Positions 1 to 6,806 of a stretch of 20,375 nucleotides of DNA are shown one piece after another. How positions within the stretch are numbered: position 1 is the stretch's first letter; every line of letters begins with the position of its first letter. Location of the stretch: positions 1-20,375 of the forward strand of contig CAZFWV010000097.1 of the NCBI GenBank assembly GCA_964522605.1, written 5' to 3'. The notes beneath the pieces were generated by a model, which was not told the origin of the DNA, did not search any database, and saw nothing but the letters and a program-made list of their open reading frames with translations. The DNA is from CAVZLD01 sp964522605. Lineage in GTDB: Bacteria; Planctomycetota; Planctomycetia; Pirellulales; Pirellulaceae. A program made the position numbers and the translations under genes.

Positions 1-13
1 ATCCACTCTGGCT

Positions 14-40
14 CCCCTCGCCCCGTTTCGGGGAGAGGGG
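14..40. repeat. GC-rich hairpin repeat
   Basis: A 12-base left arm (14-25, CCCCTCGCCCCG) pairs with a 12-base right arm (29-40, CGGGGAGAGGGG) with a single mismatch, around a TTT loop. The composition matches the second hairpin at 121-152, so the two probably belong to one dispersed family. There is no T-tract, so it is not a clear terminator. Confidence 0.6.
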
Positions 41-120
41 CCGGGGGAGAGGGGCCTTCAATGGGCCACAATCCGCGAGGAATCTTGGGACTTTTGAATG
101 CCGTGCCCCCTCATCCCCAG

Positions 121-152
121 CCCTTCTCCCCCGCAAAGCCGGGGGAGAAGGG
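121..152. repeat. Perfect 13-bp GC-rich hairpin repeat
   Basis: The left arm CCCTTCTCCCCCG (121-133) and the right arm CGGGGGAGAAGGG (140-152) are exact reverse complements around the loop CAAAGC. The surrounding CTCATCCCCAG (111-121) and GAGCGAGG (152-159) give it the look of the dispersed CCCT/GAGGG repeats common between planctomycete genes. It could form a stable RNA or DNA hairpin. Any function is unknown. Confidence 0.65.
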
Positions 153-478
153 AGCGAGGATTTCGGTTTGTGCATTGCCTGCCAGAACTGCTCATGTTTC
201 CGAGTCGAGAACATTTTCAACAGGCCAGCCTCGCCCTCCCAAACAACCGTCTTGAAACCGCTGCTAATTCTCCTCGACAGGATTTCGGAACGAGAATAAC
301 GAAGACGTGACGGTTCGATCGGTGAGTGATTCATCGTTTCATCGGCTCCGGGGCTGATTGGCAAATGAGGCGAATAATACGGAGGGAGGAACCACGGATT
401 GAACGGAGCAGGCGGATGGGCACGGGTTGGTGTATCAGAGCAATTTGCATGTTGAGTGCGCGGACGGGAGATCACGTC

Positions 479-494
479 ACCAAATCGATTTGGT
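479..494. repeat. 16-base perfect palindrome
   Basis: ACCAAATCGATTTGGT reads the same on both strands. It lies 17 bases past the stop codon of the minus-strand flavoprotein gene. It could be a dimeric regulator site or a weak 3'-end hairpin, although a hairpin would lose the central bases to the loop and no T-tract follows. The palindrome is seen directly; its role is a guess. Confidence 0.4.
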
Positions 495-511
495 TATCAA
501 GGCCCCCGTCC

Positions 512-1480
512 TTAAGGTATCCAATTTACCATTTTGCGAATCAGCCGCAGGGATCGGGGGAGACTGTACTTCACAATGGGATGCGCCGAGTAATGCGCCT
601 CACCCAGAATATCGCGTGCCGCCAGGATTCCACTTTCGACCGCCGGCCCGATCCCCTCCGCCAAGTCCACGGTGGCCAGGCCGGCTGCATCGCCGATCAG
701 GTAGGCTCCCTGTCGTTTCACGTCTTTCGTTCGCTGGCCAAGGTAGTACGAGTAGCCTTTGGGTGCAGGAGGATTCGCGGCCAAACAGCCTTGCTTCTGC
801 AGCAATTCGATGAATGTGTCCCACAAGCGGGCCTTTTCCCAGTTGATCAACTGACGCCGCAAGCCGCCGAAGCCGATGTTCACGGCGTCCGCTTTGGGAA
901 CGTACCACGCATAGCCGAAGGCACCGGCATAGGGCAACCACAACGTACAAATCGATGAGGGCGGGTCGCACTCATATTCGACTTCCTGGGTCACGATTAG
1001 CTCACCACGGTCCGGGGAAAAGAACGCCTTCTTGATCGGGCAGTTCGTCCCTCCCGCCCCCACGAGATACCGGCAACGGTACGCTTCGTCGATGACAAAA
1101 CGATCGTGGTCGCGTCGAATGGAACGGACGGTATGCTGGGCTGTACTGGCGCCGCTGCGCTCGAGCAGAAATGCATCAAATTCGATCCGTCGAATCGAAT
1201 ACTGATCGGCAGGAATCTGTTTCGAGAACCGAAGGCGGCGTCCCAAGAAGAGCTGAATCCGATCGAGTTTCAGCATGCCGTGTGGGTACTGGTCCGCACA
1301 CAGCTCCAGATCGGAAAGTACCTTGGGCGTGATCCACCCGGCGCAGAGTTTCAGACGTGGCATCGCCTTGCGATCGAGCACCAGGCATTCGCGTCCCGCC
1401 CTGTGCAACCGCCACGCACAACTGCTGCCCGCTGGCCCGCCGCCAACGATGATCGTTTCTACCTCCCGCAACGTGACCAC
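512..1480 (-). CDS. Geranylgeranyl-reductase-type FAD-dependent oxidoreductase
   Basis: This encodes a 322-residue flavoprotein of the geranylgeranyl reductase (GGR)/PHBH-fold family, which reduces isoprenoid double bonds or acts on other hydrophobic substrates using FAD. Visible motifs are the N-terminal dinucleotide-binding GGGPAGSS (about 13-20), a family-type LCAGWITP segment (about 45-52, redox-type Cys), the second FAD contact VGAGGT (about 140-145), the YAWYVPK motif typical of GGRs (about 191-197), and the C-terminal flavin-binding IGDAAG (about 262-267) followed by EGIGPAVESG. The frame stays open upstream to 1741, but that part runs through a palindromic repeat and overlaps the rhodanese gene. 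I therefore start at GTG 1480; TTG 1471 is a strong alternative because GGGAG sits 8 bases ahead of it. The gene lies 115 bases after the YeeE-rhodanese gene on the same strand. The substrate is unknown, and membership of the sulfur operon is uncertain. Confidence 0.85.
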   Translation of the reverse strand: MVTLREVETIIVGGGPAGSSCAWRLHRAGRECLVLDRKAMPRLKLCAGWITPKVLSDLELCADQYPHGMLKLDRIQLFLGRRLRFSKQIPADQYSIRRIEFDAFLLERSGASTAQHTVRSIRRDHDRFVIDEAYRCRYLVGAGGTNCPIKKAFFSPDRGELIVTQEVEYECDPPSSICTLWLPYAGAFGYAWYVPKADAVNIGFGGLRRQLINWEKARLWDTFIELLQKQGCLAANPPAPKGYSYYLGQRTKDVKRQGAYLIGDAAGLATVDLAEGIGPAVESGILAARDILGEAHYSAHPIVKYSLPRSLRLIRKMVNWIP

Positions 1481-1563
1481 TCCCGCATCACGGCTTTGAA
1501 ATGGCGACTCCTCTTCTTGTGTTCTTGTGGCTACTCGACCCAAACGTTGCCGACGAAAACACT

Positions 1564-1589
1564 GTAGGACGGATTGGCAATCCGTCCCA
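1564..1589. repeat. Dispersed planctomycete-type palindrome (copy 1)
   Basis: The core arms GGACGGATTG (1567-1576) and CAATCCGTCC (1578-1587) are exact reverse complements around one central base. All 26 bases are an exact reverse complement of the copy at 6643-6668, and a diverged copy sits at 6598-6623. It lies between two co-directional minus-strand genes, so it could form a hairpin in the transcript and act as an attenuator or mRNA end. It is also the source of the spurious N-terminal extension of the flavoprotein frame. Confidence 0.75.
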
Positions 1590-1595
1590 CTTAGG

Positions 1596-3590
1596 TCATC
1601 CTGCCCTTTCAACCGGCAACTGGGGGCGGGCGGCCCAGTCCGACCAGCTGCCGTCGTACCAGTAGACGTTCTTGTAGCCCAGAAGATATTTGAGCACAAA
1701 GAAGGTCTGACTGGCTTGGTGCCCGGTGCGGCACGTGACAATCACCGGAGTATCCGGCGACGGGATCAGGGCTGTGTATGCCGCCGCTAACTCGTCGACC
1801 GGTTTGAGCTGACCATTTTCGGTCAAGTCCTCACTGTAGGGTCGACTGCGGGCGCTCGGGATATGTCCCGGACGGGCCTCCGTCGACTTCGTTCCGTTGA
1901 AGAACTCGGGGGGACGTGTATCCAGGACGATGGACTGACCGTCTTGGATTTCCTGGGCTACTTGCCGATAGTCCACGGTGAAGGAATCGGGTTGCGATGG
2001 AGTTGGATATTGGCTGACCCGGATTTCCGGCAGTTTCGTATCCCACGCCCGATTCTCGGCGGCCCATTTTGCGAAGCCACCTTCCAGGATGGCCCACCGC
2101 GAGTGTCCTACGCGCTGGAGTGCCATGCTGATCAATGTCGCATCGCGGAGTGCTTCGCCTGGCACGATGACGATCTGGTCCGTCGGCTGAATTCCCATCA
2201 GAGACAGCAGGCTCGCGAGCACGTCGGCGGGGAGCAGCATCGATGGGATCCCTGCCACTTCGCCCCGCAAGTTCTCGACATTGACGCACACAGAATTCGG
2301 AACGTGGCTGGTTGTGTACTCCGCGTGAGACCGACAGTCGATGACCTTGAGATCAGGTTGCGACAGATGATCTGCCAGCCATTGAGTGTCGACGAAGCGA
2401 GCTTGAGGTTCGCCCGATTCCTCCGCGACGGCCAGCGGTGCAGCTGTGGGTTCCTGGCCCAGGAAGTAGGCTCGCCAGGCGTTTACGCGTGCCGCCTCCT
2501 GAGGTGGCAGGACCTCCGAACGGAGCGAAACGGGCTTCAGGCACCATTGGATAAACCCATCGAGCCCTCCAGTCAGCATGTACACGTTTTCGAATCCGGC
2601 GCGTGCCAGAATGTCGCGTGCTTGTGCCGGGTGCGTCATCCCATTGGAATAGAGGACGATGGTCCCCTGATTCCGATAGGGCGCGAGCTGTTCGATCAGT
2701 TCGGCCAGCGGGATGTTGACGGCACCCCGCAGATGGAACTGCGAGAACTCTTGCGGCGTCCGGACGTCCACGACGATCAGGTTCGGATCGCCTTGCAGCA
2801 TTCGATCGGCCAAGTCCTCCGGCTCAAAGTGATCTTGTTCCGCCTGAATTGATTCGAGCAGCCTCTGAGCCGTCGCGCCGGCGGTCACTCCATCTGCCTG
2901 CGCGGTGCCCGTTCCACTCGGGAAGATAAAGACGGCCGCGGCCAACGTGACGAAGGCAAAGGCGAACGCTTTGAGGAAAGCGGTGTTGAGGTATTTCCCG
3001 CGCTGACTGGTCTGCTGCTCGATCCATTCGGACAGGAAGAAGGCGCCGACGGCGATCAGCGTGAAGAGGAACCCGAAGGCGGCTTTGGATAATCCAAAGG
3101 CGAACAGGGGTTGTTCATACGCGCCCAGCGTCCGCAGTCCCGCGGTCCAGGCGTACGTCTCGTTGTAGAAGATCGAACCCAGAACCACGCCGACGAGAAA
3201 CACGATCGCGTCGATCTTTCCGCTCGTCAGACCCACTGCTGCGGTGCCGGGACACCAGCCACCCATGGCGAATCCCACGCCGAAAATCAGGCCCCCGATC
3301 GCCTGGGCTCCGTAGATTGTCGGCAGTAAGTTGACCTGTCGTGTCAGGTCCAGCCAGCCCATGCCGACTGCGAACGACAGACCGAGCATGGCGGTAATCA
3401 GTGCAGTGAACATGACTTTCACAACCGTCATGTCACGCAGGTAGAAAACGCCCACGAGTTTTCGTGAGCTGCCAAAGCCGGCGCGTTCCAGCGCGAAGCC
3501 GAAGGCGAGTCCGATCAACAAGGCAACGAAGAACGTTCGCGGACCTGCCTGGAGGACCAACTGATCGGTGCCGTAAAAGGTCTCAATCAT
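1596..3590 (-). CDS. YeeE/YedE-type transporter half fused to three rhodanese domains
   Basis: This 664-residue fusion begins with a membrane half-module of the YeeE/YedE (thiosulfate/sulfur transport) family. It has several hydrophobic segments (about 17-35, 55-78, 91-112, 126-142, 162-187) and the family-type motif GFAMGGWCPGT with Cys113. A further hydrophobic segment at about 206-224 is followed by three rhodanese-like domains at about 258-357, 396-520 and 536-660. Only the third has a catalytic-type loop, TCRTGHQAS with Cys620. In the first the equivalent position is Ser315 (LYSNGMT), and in the second the loop is IVPGEALRD with no Cys. The family knowledge is that YeeE proteins carry thiosulfate through relayed cysteines and rhodaneses transfer sulfane sulfur. 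The inference is that incoming sulfur is handed to the attached domains, though the side of the membrane they face is not certain. The start ATG 3590 has GAGGAG 8 bases upstream and overlaps the previous gene by 8 bases. Confidence 0.88.
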   Translation of the reverse strand: MIETFYGTDQLVLQAGPRTFFVALLIGLAFGFALERAGFGSSRKLVGVFYLRDMTVVKVMFTALITAMLGLSFAVGMGWLDLTRQVNLLPTIYGAQAIGGLIFGVGFAMGGWCPGTAAVGLTSGKIDAIVFLVGVVLGSIFYNETYAWTAGLRTLGAYEQPLFAFGLSKAAFGFLFTLIAVGAFFLSEWIEQQTSQRGKYLNTAFLKAFAFAFVTLAAAVFIFPSGTGTAQADGVTAGATAQRLLESIQAEQDHFEPEDLADRMLQGDPNLIVVDVRTPQEFSQFHLRGAVNIPLAELIEQLAPYRNQGTIVLYSNGMTHPAQARDILARAGFENVYMLTGGLDGFIQWCLKPVSLRSEVLPPQEAARVNAWRAYFLGQEPTAAPLAVAEESGEPQARFVDTQWLADHLSQPDLKVIDCRSHAEYTTSHVPNSVCVNVENLRGEVAGIPSMLLPADVLASLLSLMGIQPTDQIVIVPGEALRDATLISMALQRVGHSRWAILEGGFAKWAAENRAWDTKLPEIRVSQYPTPSQPDSFTVDYRQVAQEIQDGQSIVLDTRPPEFFNGTKSTEARPGHIPSARSRPYSEDLTENGQLKPVDELAAAYTALIPSPDTPVIVTCRTGHQASQTFFVLKYLLGYKNVYWYDGSWSDWAARPQLPVERAG

Positions 3591-4137
3591 TCCACTGTCT
3601 CCTCACAAACCAGGCCGTCGCGTATCCCCCTGCGAAGACGCACATCACAAACACGAGGCTCCCGTTGGCCAGCATTGCACCACCGGTTAATGCCTGACCT
3701 GACGTGCAGCCACCGGCGAGCCGGCTGGCGAATCCGACAAGGATTCCGCCGGCGAGGGCCAGACCCAGACGCAGCGTGTTCGACGCTGCCGCGCCCTTTT
3801 CCACCGTCAGATGCAGTCGGCGAGCCGCAATTGCGGAGAAGAATCCGCCCAGCAGCACACCGGCGAACATGAACACCAGATAGTAAGACAAGGGATTGGC
3901 ACCACCGGCAAACCAGCTGCCAAAGTACTCACTTGCTTCGGTGTGTGCCGGCAGCAGCCACCGCATGATGACTGCACCCAGGCGCGCGGGCGCAGCGGAT
4001 GCGCCCAGACCGGCACCGAGAGTCAGGAACGAAACGAGCAGCGTAACTCCGAGAAACAGTCCGGCGAGGTAGGGATTCCAGTACGGAGCCACGCCCTCAG
4101 GATCGGTCGTTGGTTGGGAAGCTTCGATACGGTTCAT
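3583..4137 (-). CDS. YeeE/YedE-family sulfur transporter, N-terminal-type half
   Basis: This is a 184-residue integral membrane protein with about four hydrophobic stretches (near 22-46, 81-104, 121-139 and 160-178). It carries the YeeE/YedE hallmark SRLAGGCTSGQALTGG with Cys144. In one-chain members such as the thiosulfate transporter TsuA, two similar halves each supply conserved cysteines; here the halves are split between this gene and the next. The ATG at 4137 is preferred because GGGG lies 8 bases upstream; a GTG at 4146 would add three residues and overlap the preceding stop. Its end overlaps the next gene by 8 bases (ATGATTGA), so the two halves are probably co-translated and pair in the membrane. 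The transported ion (thiosulfate, sulfide or another) cannot be told from sequence. Confidence 0.87.
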   Translation of the reverse strand: MNRIEASQPTTDPEGVAPYWNPYLAGLFLGVTLLVSFLTLGAGLGASAAPARLGAVIMRWLLPAHTEASEYFGSWFAGGANPLSYYLVFMFAGVLLGGFFSAIAARRLHLTVEKGAAASNTLRLGLALAGGILVGFASRLAGGCTSGQALTGGAMLANGSLVFVMCVFAGGYATAWFVRRQWND

Positions 4138-4139
4138 GG

Positions 4140-6143
4140 TCAGCACCCCGCTTTCTTGCGTTTGGGACTAACAATCGGCGCGGCGGGTTGCGATGCGGGC
4201 GCCGAAATCGTGTCCCGCGCTGGAGTTCGGATTCCTGCGGCGGGAGTGGTGGGGATGACTGCGCCTGCCACCCCGCTTTCCGACCAGTAGGCTTCCAGAC
4301 CTCCGTGAAGAGCCTTGATATTGCGCTGCGTCTTCTGCGACAGGACGCCGGCGACCATCATCGCCAAGGATCCGTCTCGACAGACGATGATCAGCGGTCC
4401 GGCGCCGGTCAAATAGGCCGGATTGTAAAGCAGCTCCGCAACATCCACGTTTTCGGAGCCAGGTAAGCTGTAATCGGCAAAGTGGTCGGGCGGGCGCACG
4501 TCAACGAGCTGAAACGTACCCGGCAGGTCCATCATGAGTCCCTTGAGTGCGGAAGGGGAAATCCGGTCGGGCAGGTGAATCTCGCGTTTTGGCACCGCCG
4601 CCGGTCCGGCCGCGGTCGCCTCATAAACCGGCAGCCCAGCCTCAATCCAGGCTTCGGATCCGCCGGTCATGCTGCGCACATCTTCGAAGCCGAGTCGCTC
4701 GAGGACTCCGATCGCCAGACTCGAGCGGTAGGCGCTGTTGCAGACGGCGATGATCGGTTGCGTCCGATCCAGTTTGACGGCTTCTTGAGCCAGGTGGCTC
4801 AAAGGAATGTTCACGACCGTCCCGATTCGTAGTGCCATCCATTCGCTCGGAAGCCGGACATCTACGACGATCGGCGATTCAGAACTCTGCATCTGCGAAT
4901 ACAGGTCTCGCGGGGCCATCGTCTTGCTGGTCTTGATCGGCAGCGAAGCTGCGGTCCATTGGTCCATGGGTAAACACTGTGGTTCGTATCCGACGCGGTG
5001 AAGGCGATACACGGCCTCCTGCAACTCGTCTTCGCTGCCCACGAGCACCGCGTTCGCTTCCCAAGGCACCATGATCCCGACCCACGTTTCGAACCTGCCT
5101 CGTAGCGCGATGTTGACTGAGTTTGGAATGTGTCCTGCGGCGTAAGACGCGGCGTCACGCACATCGACGACGTAGTAATTCGCGATATCGAGCAGGTCTG
5201 TGCTGGGAGCCACCAACGGTAACTCGGGTGGATTCCAGTCCACCGGTTTTGGGCCCTGACGGTTCATGGCCGCATTGTGTTTGAAGTACTGTGGCGCCTC
5301 GGGCAATCCATCCAGGATCGCGGCAATGAATTCCCCGCGGTTCTCATGCTGCAGGATCGTGTTGGATACTTTCTGCTGACCGATCGTTGACGTCGGCTCA
5401 TCGCTCAGATGAGCTCCGCATAGCGATCCCGCTCCGTGCGCGGGAAGAATCAATACATCGTCCGGAAGCTTCGACAACTTTTGCGTCCACGTGTCGAACA
5501 TCTGTGACGCGAGGGTTGCGGCGGACATGTTCTCGCCCAGCAGATCGGGTCGTCCGACGCTCCCGACAAATAAGGTGTCGCCGGTGAACATCATCAGTGG
5601 CTTCTGCACGTTCTGGCGATTGAAAAGAACTCCGCAGGTGCAGTCCGGCGTATGACCTGGCGTGTCCAAGATGCGAACCATGGCTTGTCCGACTTCGATC
5701 GTATCGCCTTCGCGAATCGCCTGGTGCTCATACTGGGCGTTTGCGTTCACACTGATGTAGATCGGAACACCGAGTTCTTGAGCAAACTCGACGTGACCGG
5801 CGACGAAGTCGGCGTGACTGTGCGTCAAATAGACCGCCTTGATTTGACAGCCTTCCTTCTGCGCCGTCTGCAGATAGGTCGTGATGTCCCGACCCGGATC
5901 CACGACCAAGCACTCGTTGTCACTAATCAACATGTACGAGAAATGGGAAAGCACCGCGAGATCGAATTGGATGACTTTACCGCCTGCGAACTCGTACGTG
6001 CCGATGATCTGGTACGACGCCGCTTCGTCGCCGTGTGTGGCGGATTCCGCGTCTTGAATTTGGGCTGGTGCGGAGCGGATCGGTCCGATTAGGCCCAGGC
6101 CCACAAAGGCCGCAATGCCAAGTACCACAAGCTCTCTTCTCAT
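4140..6143 (-). CDS. Exported persulfide-dioxygenase-like metallo-beta-lactamase with three rhodanese domains
   Basis: The 667-residue protein has an N-terminal signal-like segment (RRE, then a hydrophobic run to about 25). Next comes a metallo-beta-lactamase domain (about 45-270) of the ETHE1/persulfide dioxygenase-rhodanese class: THSHADFVAGH (His108, His110, Asp112), TPGHTPDC (His164), FTGDTLF (Asp189) and PAHGAGS (His236). In ETHE1 the iron ligands correspond to His108, His164 and Asp189. Three rhodanese-like domains follow at about 313-400, 412-510 and 525-630. The first lacks a Cys (VLVGSED), while the second has VCNSAYRSS (Cys468) and the third VCRDGS (Cys588). The tail is rich in Pro/Ala and ends in basic residues and Cys. 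The likely role is oxidation of persulfides with sulfur transfer, probably outside the cytoplasm. ATG 6143 is preferred over ATG 6158 because GGGAG lies 8 bases before it. It heads the overlapping sulfur operon. Confidence 0.88.
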   Translation of the reverse strand: MRRELVVLGIAAFVGLGLIGPIRSAPAQIQDAESATHGDEAASYQIIGTYEFAGGKVIQFDLAVLSHFSYMLISDNECLVVDPGRDITTYLQTAQKEGCQIKAVYLTHSHADFVAGHVEFAQELGVPIYISVNANAQYEHQAIREGDTIEVGQAMVRILDTPGHTPDCTCGVLFNRQNVQKPLMMFTGDTLFVGSVGRPDLLGENMSAATLASQMFDTWTQKLSKLPDDVLILPAHGAGSLCGAHLSDEPTSTIGQQKVSNTILQHENRGEFIAAILDGLPEAPQYFKHNAAMNRQGPKPVDWNPPELPLVAPSTDLLDIANYYVVDVRDAASYAAGHIPNSVNIALRGRFETWVGIMVPWEANAVLVGSEDELQEAVYRLHRVGYEPQCLPMDQWTAASLPIKTSKTMAPRDLYSQMQSSESPIVVDVRLPSEWMALRIGTVVNIPLSHLAQEAVKLDRTQPIIAVCNSAYRSSLAIGVLERLGFEDVRSMTGGSEAWIEAGLPVYEATAAGPAAVPKREIHLPDRISPSALKGLMMDLPGTFQLVDVRPPDHFADYSLPGSENVDVAELLYNPAYLTGAGPLIIVCRDGSLAMMVAGVLSQKTQRNIKALHGGLEAYWSESGVAGAVIPTTPAAGIRTPARDTISAPASQPAAPIVSPKRKKAGC

Positions 6144-6597
6144 GGAAACTACTCCCATTCCGAGGATCGTGTGCTGCGCGAGTCGAAAACTGCACGGGGG
6201 AAGGATTCATTGTTGGACAGTGCAAAGCGATCAGGATCAATCAGGGAAAATACCTACGATCGAAAAACCGGTACCTGCTGACGTCCTCCATGGTGGCGAT
6301 GCCAAAACTCGTCCAACACGCCCGTGTGGGCCGGCCGCTGAGCGGTTTCGACCGCGTTAGGTCGAGGGATTGAATTCAAGGACGTCGACGCACCCGGAAA
6401 CACCATCGCACTCGTTGGTCAATCGAGGTCTTGCCAAGAGGGCAAGATGGCGGAGTTCAATCGTTTAGAGTATTCCCTCCCTTCTGAGTCCATGATCGTC
6501 GGGGCGGGGAAATCGCGAGCCGTAAGCCGCAGTGAGGATGCGAGTGTCAACCCAGAGCGTAATTCTTGTCGGTGCGTGCGTCAACCGGCGGACGTCG

Positions 6598-6623
6598 TGG
6601 GACGGATTGGCAATCTGTCCTAC
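6598..6623. repeat. Dispersed palindrome (copy 2, diverged)
   Basis: It matches the 26-base copy at 6643-6668 at 24 positions. One change (C to T at 6616) breaks the symmetry of the right arm, and the other is the central base. It lies in direct orientation 45 bases ahead of the next copy, like a tandem pair. Confidence 0.7.
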
Positions 6624-6642
6624 AGGCTGAAGGTCGACTTCG

Positions 6643-6668
6643 TGGGACGGATTGCCAATCCGTCCTAC
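6643..6668. repeat. Dispersed palindrome (copy 3)
   Basis: The arms GGACGGATTG and CAATCCGTCC are intact around a central C. This copy is the exact reverse complement of 1564-1589. Three copies within 5.1 kb, all between genes, indicate a repeat family that is either mobile or actively maintained. Confidence 0.75.
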
Positions 6669-6806
6669 TTATCTCTGCGAATCCGTCGTGCATTTGACGC
6701 GATCGTCGGGTTGACCGGCGATGTTTCGTGAGCGGTTTGGTTTTCGCACGCGTCGATTCGGCTTACACTAGGCCTTGTCTCAAATCGTTAAAGGGTAATG
6801 CAGATT

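Larger units (their letters stand above)
1..511. other. Non-coding, repeat-rich region downstream of the flavoprotein gene
   Basis: I see no convincing gene here. The short open frames are repeat-derived or run antisense into the flavoprotein gene. The stretch holds two GC-rich hairpins (14-40 and 121-152), one half-site of the ACCACGGAT-type repeat near 388-400, and a 16-base perfect palindrome at 479-494. This mixture of unrelated short palindromes is typical of planctomycete intergenic DNA. No RNA gene was recognised. Confidence 0.6.
6144..6806. other. Divergent intergenic region between sulfur operon and sulfatase
   Basis: This gap of about 660 bases separates two divergently read units, so promoters for both should lie here. 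The only candidate I can point to is a TACACT -10-like hexamer at 6764-6769 ahead of the sulfatase, with a poor -35 region; it is weak. Two copies of the dispersed palindrome lie at 6598-6623 and 6643-6668. A 94-codon frame at 6447-6731 reads straight through both copies and shows no protein-like features, so I do not call it a gene. Confidence 0.55.

Noticed and set aside
1..160. Possible CRISPR array from GC-rich repeats
   Set aside because: The units are single hairpins of different sequence and spacing, with no regular direct repeats and spacers and no cas genes.
326..958. 210-codon forward open frame
   Set aside because: Antisense to the flavoprotein gene, whose motifs are clear on the minus strand; the forward translation shows no family features.
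1863..2852. 329-codon forward open frame
   Set aside because: Antisense to the rhodanese array; a shadow frame of GC-rich coding DNA.
6447..6731. 94-codon forward open frame between the sulfur operon and the sulfatase
   Set aside because: It reads through both palindromic repeat copies, giving the GRIGN(P/L)SY-like pieces that are hallmarks of repeat translation, and has no domain or ribosome site.
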